From Pseudoxanthomonas sp. CF125 (lineage in GTDB: Bacteria; Pseudomonadota; Gammaproteobacteria; Xanthomonadales; Xanthomonadaceae), in the NCBI RefSeq assembly GCF_900104085.1, contig NZ_FNLD01000001.1, positions 124,001-188,000 on the forward strand: a DNA stretch of 64,000 bases, given 5' to 3'. Below the pieces are notes generated by a model that was not told the origin of the DNA, made no database searches, and saw nothing but the letters and a program-made list of their open reading frames with translations. Every line of letters starts with the position of its first letter. Within the stretch, counting starts at the first letter, position 1. Position numbers and translations under genes: made by a program. Shown in pieces: positions 51,078 to 59,696 of the stretch.

Positions 51078-52358
51078 ATGAACGATCTGTCGTCCCCCTG
51101 CCCATCGCCTGCAGAAGCCGGCCCCATCGCCGCTGGCGCCGCGCCGCGCCGGATCAACCGCACCGTCAAGGTGGGCGCGGTCACCTTGGGCGGCGGCCAC
51201 CCGGTGGTGGTGCAGTCCATGACCAATACCGACACCGCCGACATCGCTTCCACGGTCAAACAGGTGGCCGAACTGTGGCGCGCCGGTTCGGAAATGGTGC
51301 GGGTCACGGTCAACAATCCCGAATCCGCCGCGGCCGTGCCGCACATCGTCGAAAAGCTGCGGATGATGGGCATCGAAGTGCCGGTGATCGGCGACTTCCA
51401 TTACAACGGCCATACCCTGCTGACCAATGAGCCGGCCTGCGCCGAGGCGCTGGGCAAATACCGCATCAACCCGGGCAATGTCGGCTTCGGCCGCAAGAAG
51501 GACACCCAGTTCGCCCAGTTGATCGAGTTCGCGCTGAAGTACGACAAACCGGTGCGCATCGGCGTGAACTGGGGTTCGCTGGACCAGGCGCTGGCCGCGC
51601 AGCTGATGGATCAGAACGCCCAGCGCGCCGAACCCTGGGAAGCCAGCCTAGTGCTGCGCGAGGCGTTGATCCGCTCGGCGCTGGATTCGGCCGAACGCGC
51701 GGTCGAGATCGGCCTGCCGCGCGAACGCATCGTGCTGAGCTGCAAGGTCAGCGGCGTGCAGGAACTCATCGCGGTGTACCGCGATCTGGCCCAGCGTTCG
51801 GATTTCGCCCTGCATCTTGGCCTCACCGAGGCCGGCATAGGCAGCAAAGGCATCGTCGCCTCGGCGGCGGCGCTGGCGGTGCTGTTGCAGGAAGGCATCG
51901 GCGACACCATCCGCATTTCGCTGACGCCCGAACCAGGCCAGTCGCGCACCCAGGAAGTCATCGTGGCGCAGGAACTGCTGCAGACCACCGGGCTGCGTGC
52001 GTTCACGCCCATGGTCACCGCGTGCCCGGGCTGCGGACGCACGACATCGGAATTCTTCCAGGAACTGGCGGGCGTGGTGCAGAACCATGTGCGCGCGAAG
52101 ATGCCGGAGTGGAAAGTCAGCCACCCGGGCGCCGAGAACATGACCCTGGCGGTGATGGGCTGCGTGGTCAACGGCCCGGGCGAATCGCGCCACGCCAATA
52201 TCGGCATCTCGTTGCCGGGCACGGGCGAGGCGCCCACCGCGCCGGTATTCATCGACGGCGAGAAGGCGGTGACGCTGCGTGGCGAGAACATCGCCCAGGA
52301 ATTCGTCGCCCTCATCGACGGCTACGTCGAAAAGCGATATGCACGAAACGTTGCGTAG
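51078..52358 (+). CDS. ispG: 4-hydroxy-3-methylbut-2-enyl diphosphate synthase (IspG)
   Basis: Iron-sulphur enzyme of the MEP isoprenoid pathway; converts MEcPP to HMBPP. The 426-residue protein begins its conserved part at '[20 protein letters not shown]' and has the cluster cysteines in TACPGCGRT and [11 protein letters not shown]. Length is normal for proteobacterial IspG. The ATG at 51078 is followed by about 27 non-conserved residues. It overlaps the following PAP2 gene by 20 bases. Confidence 0.96.
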   Translation: MNDLSSPCPSPAEAGPIAAGAAPRRINRTVKVGAVTLGGGHPVVVQSMTNTDTADIASTVKQVAELWRAGSEMVRVTVNNPESAAAVPHIVEKLRMMGIEVPVIGDFHYNGHTLLTNEPACAEALGKYRINPGNVGFGRKKDTQFAQLIEFALKYDKPVRIGVNWGSLDQALAAQLMDQNAQRAEPWEASLVLREALIRSALDSAERAVEIGLPRERIVLSCKVSGVQELIAVYRDLAQRSDFALHLGLTEAGIGSKGIVASAAALAVLLQEGIGDTIRISLTPEPGQSRTQEVIVAQELLQTTGLRAFTPMVTACPGCGRTTSEFFQELAGVVQNHVRAKMPEWKVSHPGAENMTLAVMGCVVNGPGESRHANIGISLPGTGEAPTAPVFIDGEKAVTLRGENIAQEFVALIDGYVEKRYARNVA

Positions 52359-53049
52359 GGCAGCCGCGCGCGGCGCGCGGGCCATCGCGGGACTATTGCA
52401 GCGCAACGGAAGGCGCATCGTGCTGTTGTTCCTGGGCGTGCTGTTGCCGCTGTGGATCTTCGCCGAGCTGGCCGACGAGGTGCACGAGCTTGAACGGTTC
52501 GTGTTCGACGATCCGTTGCTGCTGGGCGCGCATGCCTGGGCGGGTCCGCGCATGGACCGATTCTTCGCTGCGGTCTCCACGGCGGGCTACGAAGGCGTAG
52601 TCGCGGTCGATGTGGCCGTGGTGCTGGCCATCGTGCTGATCAAACGCTGGCGAGAAGCGACCTTCGCCGCCGTCGCGTTCGTGGGTTCGGCGCTGCTCAA
52701 CCTGGGCAGCAAGCAGTTCTTCCAGCGCGACCGGCCGACCTTGTGGGAATCCATCCTGCCCGAAGACACTTTCAGTTTCCCCAGCGGGCATGCGATGGGC
52801 TCGATGACCTTGGCCATGACCGCGATCCTGCTGGCCTGGCACACGCGATGGCGCTGGCCGGTACTGGTGCCGATGGCGGCGTTCGTGCTGCTGGTCGGAT
52901 TTTCGCGGGTGTATCTGGGCGTGCATTATCCGTCCGACATTCTGGGCGGATGGATGGCCGCTACGGTATGGGTAGTGGGTACCTACCTCGCATTGTTCCA
53001 CAGGGTTCTGCACCCGTGGCGCGCAGATGGGCTGGTGGCGCAACGGTAA
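52339..53049 (+). CDS. PAP2-family membrane phosphatase
   Basis: A 236-residue membrane phosphatase with the three PAP2 motifs: KQFFQRDRP (125-133), PSGH (148-151) and SRVYLGVH (189-196). Around five or six helices are visible. Substrates of the family include phosphatidic acid, phosphatidylglycerophosphate and undecaprenyl pyrophosphate. Overlap with ispG, an isoprenoid-pathway gene, makes an undecaprenyl pyrophosphate phosphatase plausible, but this is inference. The ATG at 52339 lies inside the ispG 3' end. Confidence 0.9.
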   Translation: MHETLRRAAARGARAIAGLLQRNGRRIVLLFLGVLLPLWIFAELADEVHELERFVFDDPLLLGAHAWAGPRMDRFFAAVSTAGYEGVVAVDVAVVLAIVLIKRWREATFAAVAFVGSALLNLGSKQFFQRDRPTLWESILPEDTFSFPSGHAMGSMTLAMTAILLAWHTRWRWPVLVPMAAFVLLVGFSRVYLGVHYPSDILGGWMAATVWVVGTYLALFHRVLHPWRADGLVAQR

Positions 53050-53869
53050 GCGACCCCTCGCGCCTGCTGCAAGCGCAGGGCGTAGATATTCATTGCGGTT
53101 CAGACCATTCAGGATTCCCCGGAGCGCCATGACTGCTTCCACGATGACCGCTCCCGCGCCTTGTAATCACTGAATTTCGGATCCTGCGCGCACTGCGTTG
53201 CGTAGGCGTTGATGCGTTGGTCCGGGTGGCTGCGATAGCGATCCATCAGATCGCGATCTGCTCGGAGCGCTCCACCGCCCAATCGGGACGCATTCTGCGG
53301 GAACCTCGCGCACGGGTTTCGAATTTCTGACTTTGTCGCCAGGCTCACGCTTGCGACGACTGCTCGAGCGCAGCGATGCGCGGATCGCAGGCGGGCGACG
53401 GATCGCCCATCACCTCCCGGCTGCTCGCGGACGCCGTCGACGATGAAACGCCGATCACCCAGCCTGCATTGGCAAACACGATGACCGCGGCGGCGATGAA
53501 GGCGGGGACGGTTTTCGTCGGTCGGATTCCATCGGCCGGATGTATCGCAGGAGCATCAGGTGCTCTCCGGCGATACGTTTCCCATCAGCCAAGCAACTGG
53601 TCCGCCAGCCAGTAAGCGGATTGAAAGGCTTGGCGCACGAAGGGCGCCGTCCCGTTGGCCGCCGAAGAAAGATGCCACGAATTCCGTCCCTATCCACAGC
53701 AAATCTGTGCTGGACGTCAAAAGATGAGGTATTGTTGTTGACAAGCGCTGGGGAGTGCTGCCGGGAATCAAGCTCTTACTTAACGTGTAGTCAAGCACCA
53801 GCGCAGGCATGCGTCGGCCGATGGGTCGATGCGTAACGCATCCGATCGAAATCCTAGGAGGGGGCTGCA
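53050..53869. other. 820-base gap without a confident gene
   Basis: No frame here has both a family-like sequence and good start signals. On the minus strand, 53109-53348 could encode 79 residues ending KARERSSWKQSWRSGES. Another minus frame near 53346-53560 shows a membrane-like stretch (VPAFIAAAVIVFANAGWVIG) and a stop after LEQSSQA, but no start codon fits. These may be remnants of a decayed small gene. TTGACA at 53738-53743 could belong to a promoter of the subtilisin gene; no clear -10 follows. Confidence 0.5.
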
Positions 53870-56800
53870 ATGTCGAAGTCGTGGTTGATCAGGAAGAAGT
53901 GGGCCGCACTGGCGCTGGCGGGGACGGCGGCAATCGCCGCGGCTGCCGTAGGGGTCGTTGGTGTGCGCAGCATCATGAGTTCTGGGATGGCCGCAAGCAC
54001 GGGGGCGGCGAATACCGCCAGTTCGGGCGTTACAGCCGCAAAGGCCGGAAATGCCGGTCTTGAGCAACGTGCCAACAAGTACATCATCGTTTATCGGGAA
54101 GAACCTCTCGCGAGCTACAAGGGGAACCTGAAAGGTTTTCCCGCGCCGGAACGTCTGAAGTCGGGTGCCGGCCGCTTGGCCGTGCGCGGCGCGCGTGCGC
54201 GCGACTACGTGCGTTATCTGGAGGGCGCGCAGGTGTCGCACGAAACGAAGATCCGCACGATCATCGGCCGACCGCTGAGAGTCGAACGCCGCATGCAGCA
54301 CGCGCTCAATGCCGCCATAACGGAAATGAGCGAAAGCGAGGCGCAACGCGTGCGCAAGCTGCCCGAAGTCGCGTTCGTGGAGGAGTACCGCGAATACCAC
54401 CAGGACACCGATACCGGGCCCGCATTGATCGGCGCACCGGCGCTGTGGAACGCCGCACCCAGCCCGTTCCGTGGAGAGGGCGTAGTCGTCGGCATCCTCG
54501 ATTCCGGCATCAACTTCGGCAGCCCGTCGTTCTCGGCGCAGGACGAAAGCGGGTACAACCATGTCAATCCGCTCGGCGCAGGCGTGTATCTGGGTACCTG
54601 CGCAGGCGGAGGCGTCGATGCCGGCCGCTGCAACGACAAGCTCATCGGCGGTTATGATTTCGTCTGCGCCGCGCCGGGCAATGCCTGCGGCGTGGCCGGC
54701 ATCCGCGAGGAGCCGGGCTTCGGGGACACCAACGGCCACGGCAGCCATACGGCTTCCACCGCCGCGGGCAATGCGCGCACGGCCCTGTTCAAAGGCAACA
54801 GCGTGCGCATCTCCGGTGTCGCGCCGCGCGCCAACATCATCGCCTACGACATCTGCTATACCAATACGACCACCAACCAGGGCCTCTGCCCCAATACCTC
54901 GTCCGCGGCCGCCGTCAATCAGGCCATCGCCGACGGCGTGGTGGATGTCATCAACTTCTCCATTGGCGGCGGCACCTCGCCCTGGAGCGAAGCGGTTTCG
55001 CAGGCGTTTTTGAACGCTACCGACGCCGGCATCTACGTCGCCACCTCTGCGGGAAATTCTGGCCCGGCCGCCAACACCATTGGCCATCTTGAGCCGTGGA
55101 CCGGCTCCACCGCTGCCGCGCAGCATGGCCGTGGCGATTTCGCCTTCCTCCTGCAGATCACCGGCCCAGGTGCGGTACCGACTCCGCTGCGTACGGTCGT
55201 GCTGAGCGAAGGCAGCGGCGGCACGGCGTTCGGTGCTTCCTTGCCTTTCGCCACGCCCGTTCGCATCAGTGCAGGCATCAACGGCGTCGATGATGGCTGC
55301 GCCGCGTACGCCGCTGGCACGTTCGCGGGCGCGATCGCGGTGATCCGCCGCGGTACCTGTTCGTTCGCAATCAAGGGCAATAATGCGGCGGCGGCCGGCG
55401 CGATCGCGGTCGTCATCGCCAACAACACGGCCGGCGCGCTGACGCCTTCGATGCCTGGGGTGACCATTCCCGGCTTCGCGATGGCCCAGACCGATGCCAA
55501 TGCCGTACGCGATTTCGCGCTGGCCAACGGCAATGCCGCCACGGGCGGCATCGGTTATCCGCCGGCTGCCCTTCCCAACACCGCCGATGTGCTGGGCGAT
55601 TTCAGCTCGCGCGGTCCTGCGGGCGCTCTGGATCTGGTCAAGCCGGACATCACCGCGCCTGGTGTGCGGGTACTGGCTGTGGTTTCCGGCACTACGATCA
55701 GCGGCTCCGAGAACGCGTTGGATCTCCTCAACGGCACTTCGATGGCATCGCCGCACCACGCCGGCGCGGCCGGTTTGCTGCGCCAGGCCAAGCCGACCTG
55801 GACGGTGCCGGAGATCAAGTCGGCTCTGATGATGACCGCCAAGCAGGAAGTCTTCAAAGAGGACTCGGTCACGCCTGCGGACGCGTTCGCGATGGGCGCC
55901 GGACGCATCCAGGTCGATCAGGCCCTGCGTGCGGGCTTGGTGATGAACGAAACCCGCGCCAATTTCCTGGCCGCCAATCCCGCGACTGCCGGCGATGTAT
56001 CCGCACTCAATCTGCCGAGCATGGGCAAGGCGAAATGTCCGGACAGCTGCACCTTCACCCGCGTCTTCCGCAATGTGTTGACCACGCGGCAGTCGTGGAC
56101 GGCGAAAGTGCAGGGTCTGACCGCGCTGGTTTCGCCGTCTTTGTTCACGCTCAACCCGGGCGAGAGCAAGATCGTAAAGGTGACGATCAGCAGCGGCTCG
56201 CTGCCCAAGAACGGCTCTTGGAACTTCGGCACTCTGGCCATCACCCCGCAGGGCGGCAACACCACGCAACCGATATTGCGCTTGCCGATCGCGGTGTCGG
56301 TACCGCCGCCGGTCATCGTGCTCAATCCCGACGACATCGCCATCAGCCTGCCCTCCGGTTCCAGTGGCATGGTCAACCTGAGTGTGGGCAATAGCGGTGG
56401 ATCGCGTCTGGATTACCAGGTCGACAATACGGGTGCGGGTTTGCGGACGGTGATCGATGCGCCTGTCGGTGCGGTTGCGAGCGGTTTCCGGAGTACCTTT
56501 TATACCGATCCGGCCACAGCGGGATCGCCGGCGCAGTTCTCTGGCGATGACTTCACCTTGACCGAGCCGGCCAGTATCAGCCGTCTGTTCACCGAAGGAT
56601 TCGTCTCCAGCGGACAGCCGCTGGCCACGACCGCCACCGACCTGACCTGGTCGATCTACCGGGATGTCGGCGGTAATCCCGAAGGTAACCCGCAGACCTT
56701 GCCGGGCGTGGCGGTGTGGAGCTACACCGCGTTGCCCACCTCGCCTGGCGTGACCGTTCAAGGAGCCAACATCACGCTCAACCTTGCCGCCGCCGCGCAG

Positions 56801-57193
56801 ACGGTGAGTCTGAATCCCGGCAGGTACTGGTTGGTGGTCAACGCACGCAGTTCGTTCGCCAACCGTTGGGTGTGGTTCGCCAGCAACACGGGCAACAACG
56901 TCTTCCGCACCATCACGCCCGGTACCGCAGGTACCGGTACGTGGACCGCGGCTTCGGGTTTCGCAGGCCTGTCGTTCAACACTCAAGCCGCGTTCGCCTG
57001 CGGTGCAACCTGGATCGGTACGTCGACCGCGCCGACCGGACAGGTCGCCGCCGGCGCCAGTCGCGCCATGCAGGTCCAGATCAATGCGGCTGGCCTGCCT
57101 GCCGGGCAGCGGGTGGGCTACCTCTGCGTAGCCAGCAACGATCCGGCCAAACCGAAGGTGGCAGCGCGCGTGGTGCTGACGGTTACGCCGTAG
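53870..57193 (+). CDS. Secreted subtilisin-like serine protease (S8) with PA domain
   Basis: A 1107-residue exported protease: signal region (about 1-31), I9-type propeptide (about 70-177), S8 catalytic domain with Asp211 (GILDSG), His290 (GHGSH), Asn396 (AGNSGP) and Ser624 (GTSMASP), and a PA-like domain inserted at about 440-555. A long beta-rich C-terminal part follows, with 'SLFTLNPGESKIVKVTISS' and a last repeat ending VVLTVTP. There is no autotransporter barrel, so it should be released or surface-held. GGAGG precedes the ATG. It is followed by a trimeric adhesin gene. Confidence 0.92.
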   Translation: MSKSWLIRKKWAALALAGTAAIAAAAVGVVGVRSIMSSGMAASTGAANTASSGVTAAKAGNAGLEQRANKYIIVYREEPLASYKGNLKGFPAPERLKSGAGRLAVRGARARDYVRYLEGAQVSHETKIRTIIGRPLRVERRMQHALNAAITEMSESEAQRVRKLPEVAFVEEYREYHQDTDTGPALIGAPALWNAAPSPFRGEGVVVGILDSGINFGSPSFSAQDESGYNHVNPLGAGVYLGTCAGGGVDAGRCNDKLIGGYDFVCAAPGNACGVAGIREEPGFGDTNGHGSHTASTAAGNARTALFKGNSVRISGVAPRANIIAYDICYTNTTTNQGLCPNTSSAAAVNQAIADGVVDVINFSIGGGTSPWSEAVSQAFLNATDAGIYVATSAGNSGPAANTIGHLEPWTGSTAAAQHGRGDFAFLLQITGPGAVPTPLRTVVLSEGSGGTAFGASLPFATPVRISAGINGVDDGCAAYAAGTFAGAIAVIRRGTCSFAIKGNNAAAAGAIAVVIANNTAGALTPSMPGVTIPGFAMAQTDANAVRDFALANGNAATGGIGYPPAALPNTADVLGDFSSRGPAGALDLVKPDITAPGVRVLAVVSGTTISGSENALDLLNGTSMASPHHAGAAGLLRQAKPTWTVPEIKSALMMTAKQEVFKEDSVTPADAFAMGAGRIQVDQALRAGLVMNETRANFLAANPATAGDVSALNLPSMGKAKCPDSCTFTRVFRNVLTTRQSWTAKVQGLTALVSPSLFTLNPGESKIVKVTISSGSLPKNGSWNFGTLAITPQGGNTTQPILRLPIAVSVPPPVIVLNPDDIAISLPSGSSGMVNLSVGNSGGSRLDYQVDNTGAGLRTVIDAPVGAVASGFRSTFYTDPATAGSPAQFSGDDFTLTEPASISRLFTEGFVSSGQPLATTATDLTWSIYRDVGGNPEGNPQTLPGVAVWSYTALPTSPGVTVQGANITLNLAAAAQTVSLNPGRYWLVVNARSSFANRWVWFASNTGNNVFRTITPGTAGTGTWTAASGFAGLSFNTQAAFACGATWIGTSTAPTGQVAAGASRAMQVQINAAGLPAGQRVGYLCVASNDPAKPKVAARVVLTVTP

Positions 57194-57203
57194 CGCGCTT
57201 CCG

Positions 57204-57228
57204 GTCCGGATCCCGAGCGGATCCGGAC
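57204..57228. other. Perfect hairpin between protease and adhesin genes
   Basis: GTCCGGATCC - CGAGC - GGATCCGGAC, a perfect 10-bp stem just after the protease stop. There is no U-run. It could protect the upstream mRNA or give partial termination before the adhesin gene. Confidence 0.5.
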
Positions 57229-57288
57229 GGTACCGATCGACTTGTGTATTTCCATCACGAACAGCATGTTCCGAACTAGGGGGTTACT

Positions 57289-58584
57289 TTGAAGATTCTG
57301 CATAAAAGCATTCTCGCCACCGCGTTGGCGCTGGCTACGGTATCGGCATGGGCAGGTGAAACCTGTGTACTCGACGACGGCGTTGGCGGGACGACGACCG
57401 GCGGCGCGGTCGCGATAGGCGCACTGGCCATTGCCTGCGGCCAGAACGCTTCGGCGTCCGGTGATTTCGCCGCGGCGTTCGGTGTCGGCAGCATCGCCGC
57501 AGGCACGGGCAGTTCCGCTTTCGGCGCCAACAGCACGGCCTCGGGTGAGCAAAGCACGGCTATCGGCACAGGCAGCACCGCGCTCGGGGCCAACAGCAGC
57601 GCTATCGGCGACGGCAGCACGGCGAGCAGCGATTTCAGCAGCGCCATCGGCTCAAGCAGTACCGCCGGTGGCGAATTCAGCACCGCAGTCGGCGCGGGCA
57701 GCACCGCCACGGGTGCCAGTAGCACCGCCACGGGCGCGCTCGCCGACGCCAGCGCCGACAACAGCGTTGCCTTGGGGGCTGGCTCGATCGCCGATCGCGT
57801 CGATTCGGTGTCGGTGGGCAGCGCAGGCACGGAGCGCCAGATCACCAACGTCGCGGCGGGAACACAGGCGACGGATGCGGTGAACCTCGAACAGATGCAG
57901 GCCGGTGACGCAGCTACACTGAGCAGTGCAAACACATACACCGACACGGTGGCCGCGAACACGTTGAGCAGCGCGAACGCTTATACCGACACGGTGGCGG
58001 CCGATACGCTGAACAGCGCCAACGGTTATACCGATGGCCAGATCGCCAATGCCAGCACCGTCACCTTGACCCAGGCCAATGCCCATGCCGATGCGGGCGA
58101 TGCGGCGACGCTGACCTCCGCCAACAGCTATACGGATGCGCAGTCGGCAGCCACCCTGGGTTCGGCCAATGCCCATGCCGATGCGGGCGATGCGGCGACC
58201 CTGGACTCCGCGAACGAATATACGGACGTACAGGCCACAGCGACGCTGGAGTCGGCCAATGCCTACACCGACGCCGCGATTGCCGCGTTCGAGTTCGATA
58301 TCGGCGGCTTCCGCAGCGAAGTCGATCGCCGGTTCCAACATCAGGATCGGCGCATCGACCGTCAAGGCGCAATGAGTTCAGCGATGATGAACATGGCCAT
58401 CAATGCGGCCGGAGCGCAGACTCCCCGCGGACGCATTTCGGTCGGCGCGGGTTTCCAGGGCGGCGAGCAGGCGCTGTCGGTCGGCTACGGCAAGCGCATC
58501 GGCAACCGCGGTTCGTTTTCCCTCGGCGGCGCCTTCAGCAGCGGCGAGAAGTCGGCGGGTATCGGCTTCGGACTCGATCTCTAG
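57289..58584 (+). CDS. Trimeric autotransporter adhesin (YadA-like)
   Basis: A 431-residue type Vc adhesin: signal peptide (about 1-22), a head of degenerate 'S-A-G' repeats such as GSTALGANSSAIGDGS (about 55-170), a neck with ERQITNVAAGTQATDAVNL (182-200), a stalk of SANxYTD repeats (207-330), and a C-terminal YadA anchor (about 360-431) ending GFGLDL. Three chains form one outer-membrane barrel that displays the head. The start is a TTG at 57289 preceded by AGGGGG with good spacing. It lies 95 bases after the protease. Confidence 0.9.
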   Translation: MKILHKSILATALALATVSAWAGETCVLDDGVGGTTTGGAVAIGALAIACGQNASASGDFAAAFGVGSIAAGTGSSAFGANSTASGEQSTAIGTGSTALGANSSAIGDGSTASSDFSSAIGSSSTAGGEFSTAVGAGSTATGASSTATGALADASADNSVALGAGSIADRVDSVSVGSAGTERQITNVAAGTQATDAVNLEQMQAGDAATLSSANTYTDTVAANTLSSANAYTDTVAADTLNSANGYTDGQIANASTVTLTQANAHADAGDAATLTSANSYTDAQSAATLGSANAHADAGDAATLDSANEYTDVQATATLESANAYTDAAIAAFEFDIGGFRSEVDRRFQHQDRRIDRQGAMSSAMMNMAINAAGAQTPRGRISVGAGFQGGEQALSVGYGKRIGNRGSFSLGGAFSSGEKSAGIGFGLDL

Positions 58585-58625
58585 GGTTTTCGAGCGCACG
58601 AAATCCGCGTTCGCCCGATCCCACT

Positions 58626-58651
58626 GGCCCGGCATTGCCGGGCCTTTTTTT
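58626..58651 (+). terminator. Terminator after the adhesin gene
   Basis: Stem GGCCCGGC-ATT-GCCGGGCC followed by seven T, 42 bases after the stop; between convergent genes. Confidence 0.92.
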
Positions 58652-58687
58652 GCCTGCCACGGTTCGGGTTGTCGACGGGCGCCGCGA

Positions 58688-59584
58688 TTACTGCTGGATG
58701 CACACCTGGTTGCGTCCCTGGCTCTTGGCGCGGTACAGCGCCGTATCGGCCGCCGCCATCATGCGGCTGCAGGTATCGCGTTCGGGGGTCATGGCGGCGA
58801 TGCCGATGCTTACGGTGATGCTCTGCGGCTCGTTGCCCGGGCGGAATTCCACTGCAGCAATCGCTTCGCGCAGGCGTTCGGCGAAACCGTAGGCCGCCTC
58901 CATGCCGCATTCGGGCAACAGCACCGCGAATTCCTCGCCGCCGATGCGCGCGGCGAAATCGTCGCTGCGCACGTGCCGGCGCAGGATGCCGGCGATCTGG
59001 CGCAGCACGTTGTCGCCGGAGATGTGCCCATAGCGGTCGTTGACCGGCTTGAACAGATCAACGTCGATGATGCACATCGCCAGTTCGCGGTGGTGGCGCA
59101 TGGCGCGGGCGATTTCCTTGTCCACCATGTCGATGAAATGGCGCCGGTTGTGCAGATCGGTCAGCGCGTCCTGGGTGGCGAGCTGGTAGATCTCCTCGTG
59201 GTAGCGCGCCTCCACGCTGGAGTGGCTGATGAACTTGAGGATGCTTTCGCCCAGGGTGATGTGGTCGCCGTCGTTCAGTACGGCCTCGTCGACGACCTTG
59301 TCGTTGACGCGGGTGGGGTTGGTGGCCTGCAGGTCGCGGATGCGGTACTCGTCGCCGTCGCGCCAGATATGGCAATGCTGGCGCGATACGCTCTTGTGCG
59401 GGATGTGCAGGTCCGCTTCCTGGGAGCGCCCGACCACCACCGCCCGTTCGTCCACATCCGCGCGCCTGCCCAGGCCTTCGCCATGGATCACCACCACGCA
59501 GGCTGAGCGCGGCGAGGCGCTGTGCGGGCCGGCGCTGAGGAGGGTGCGCTGGGTGGTGGCGGGATTGTCGTCTTTGGAAGCCAT
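58688..59584 (-). CDS. FHA-GGDEF diguanylate cyclase
   Basis: A 298-residue cytoplasmic protein. The FHA domain (about 28-120) keeps GR (52-53), SxxH (67-70) and Asn94, the residues that bind phosphothreonine peptides. The GGDEF domain (about 135-298) has an intact GGEEF (215-219) and an inhibitory RxxD site (RSDD, 206-209), so it should make c-di-GMP under feedback control. It is divergent from a Ser/Thr kinase gene, 112 bases apart, suggesting that phosphorylation by that kinase controls cyclase binding or activity. Confidence 0.93.
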   Translation of the reverse strand: MASKDDNPATTQRTLLSAGPHSASPRSACVVVIHGEGLGRRADVDERAVVVGRSQEADLHIPHKSVSRQHCHIWRDGDEYRIRDLQATNPTRVNDKVVDEAVLNDGDHITLGESILKFISHSSVEARYHEEIYQLATQDALTDLHNRRHFIDMVDKEIARAMRHHRELAMCIIDVDLFKPVNDRYGHISGDNVLRQIAGILRRHVRSDDFAARIGGEEFAVLLPECGMEAAYGFAERLREAIAAVEFRPGNEPQSITVSIGIAAMTPERDTCSRMMAAADTALYRAKSQGRNQVCIQQ

Positions 59585-59696
59585 GCGCCGGTCGATGGGA
59601 TGGGCAGGCGGAGTGTAGCCGATGCCCGCCGTCGGCCCTCTGTCTGCTGGTGGCGCGAGCTATCCGCTACCATGGAGCCGCTATCGATTTGGGGAG

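Noticed and set aside
53780-56986. A 1068-codon open frame opposite the subtilisin gene
   Set aside because: The plus frame has the complete S8 triad and a strong ribosome-binding site; the opposite frame is compositionally typical of high-GC antisense.
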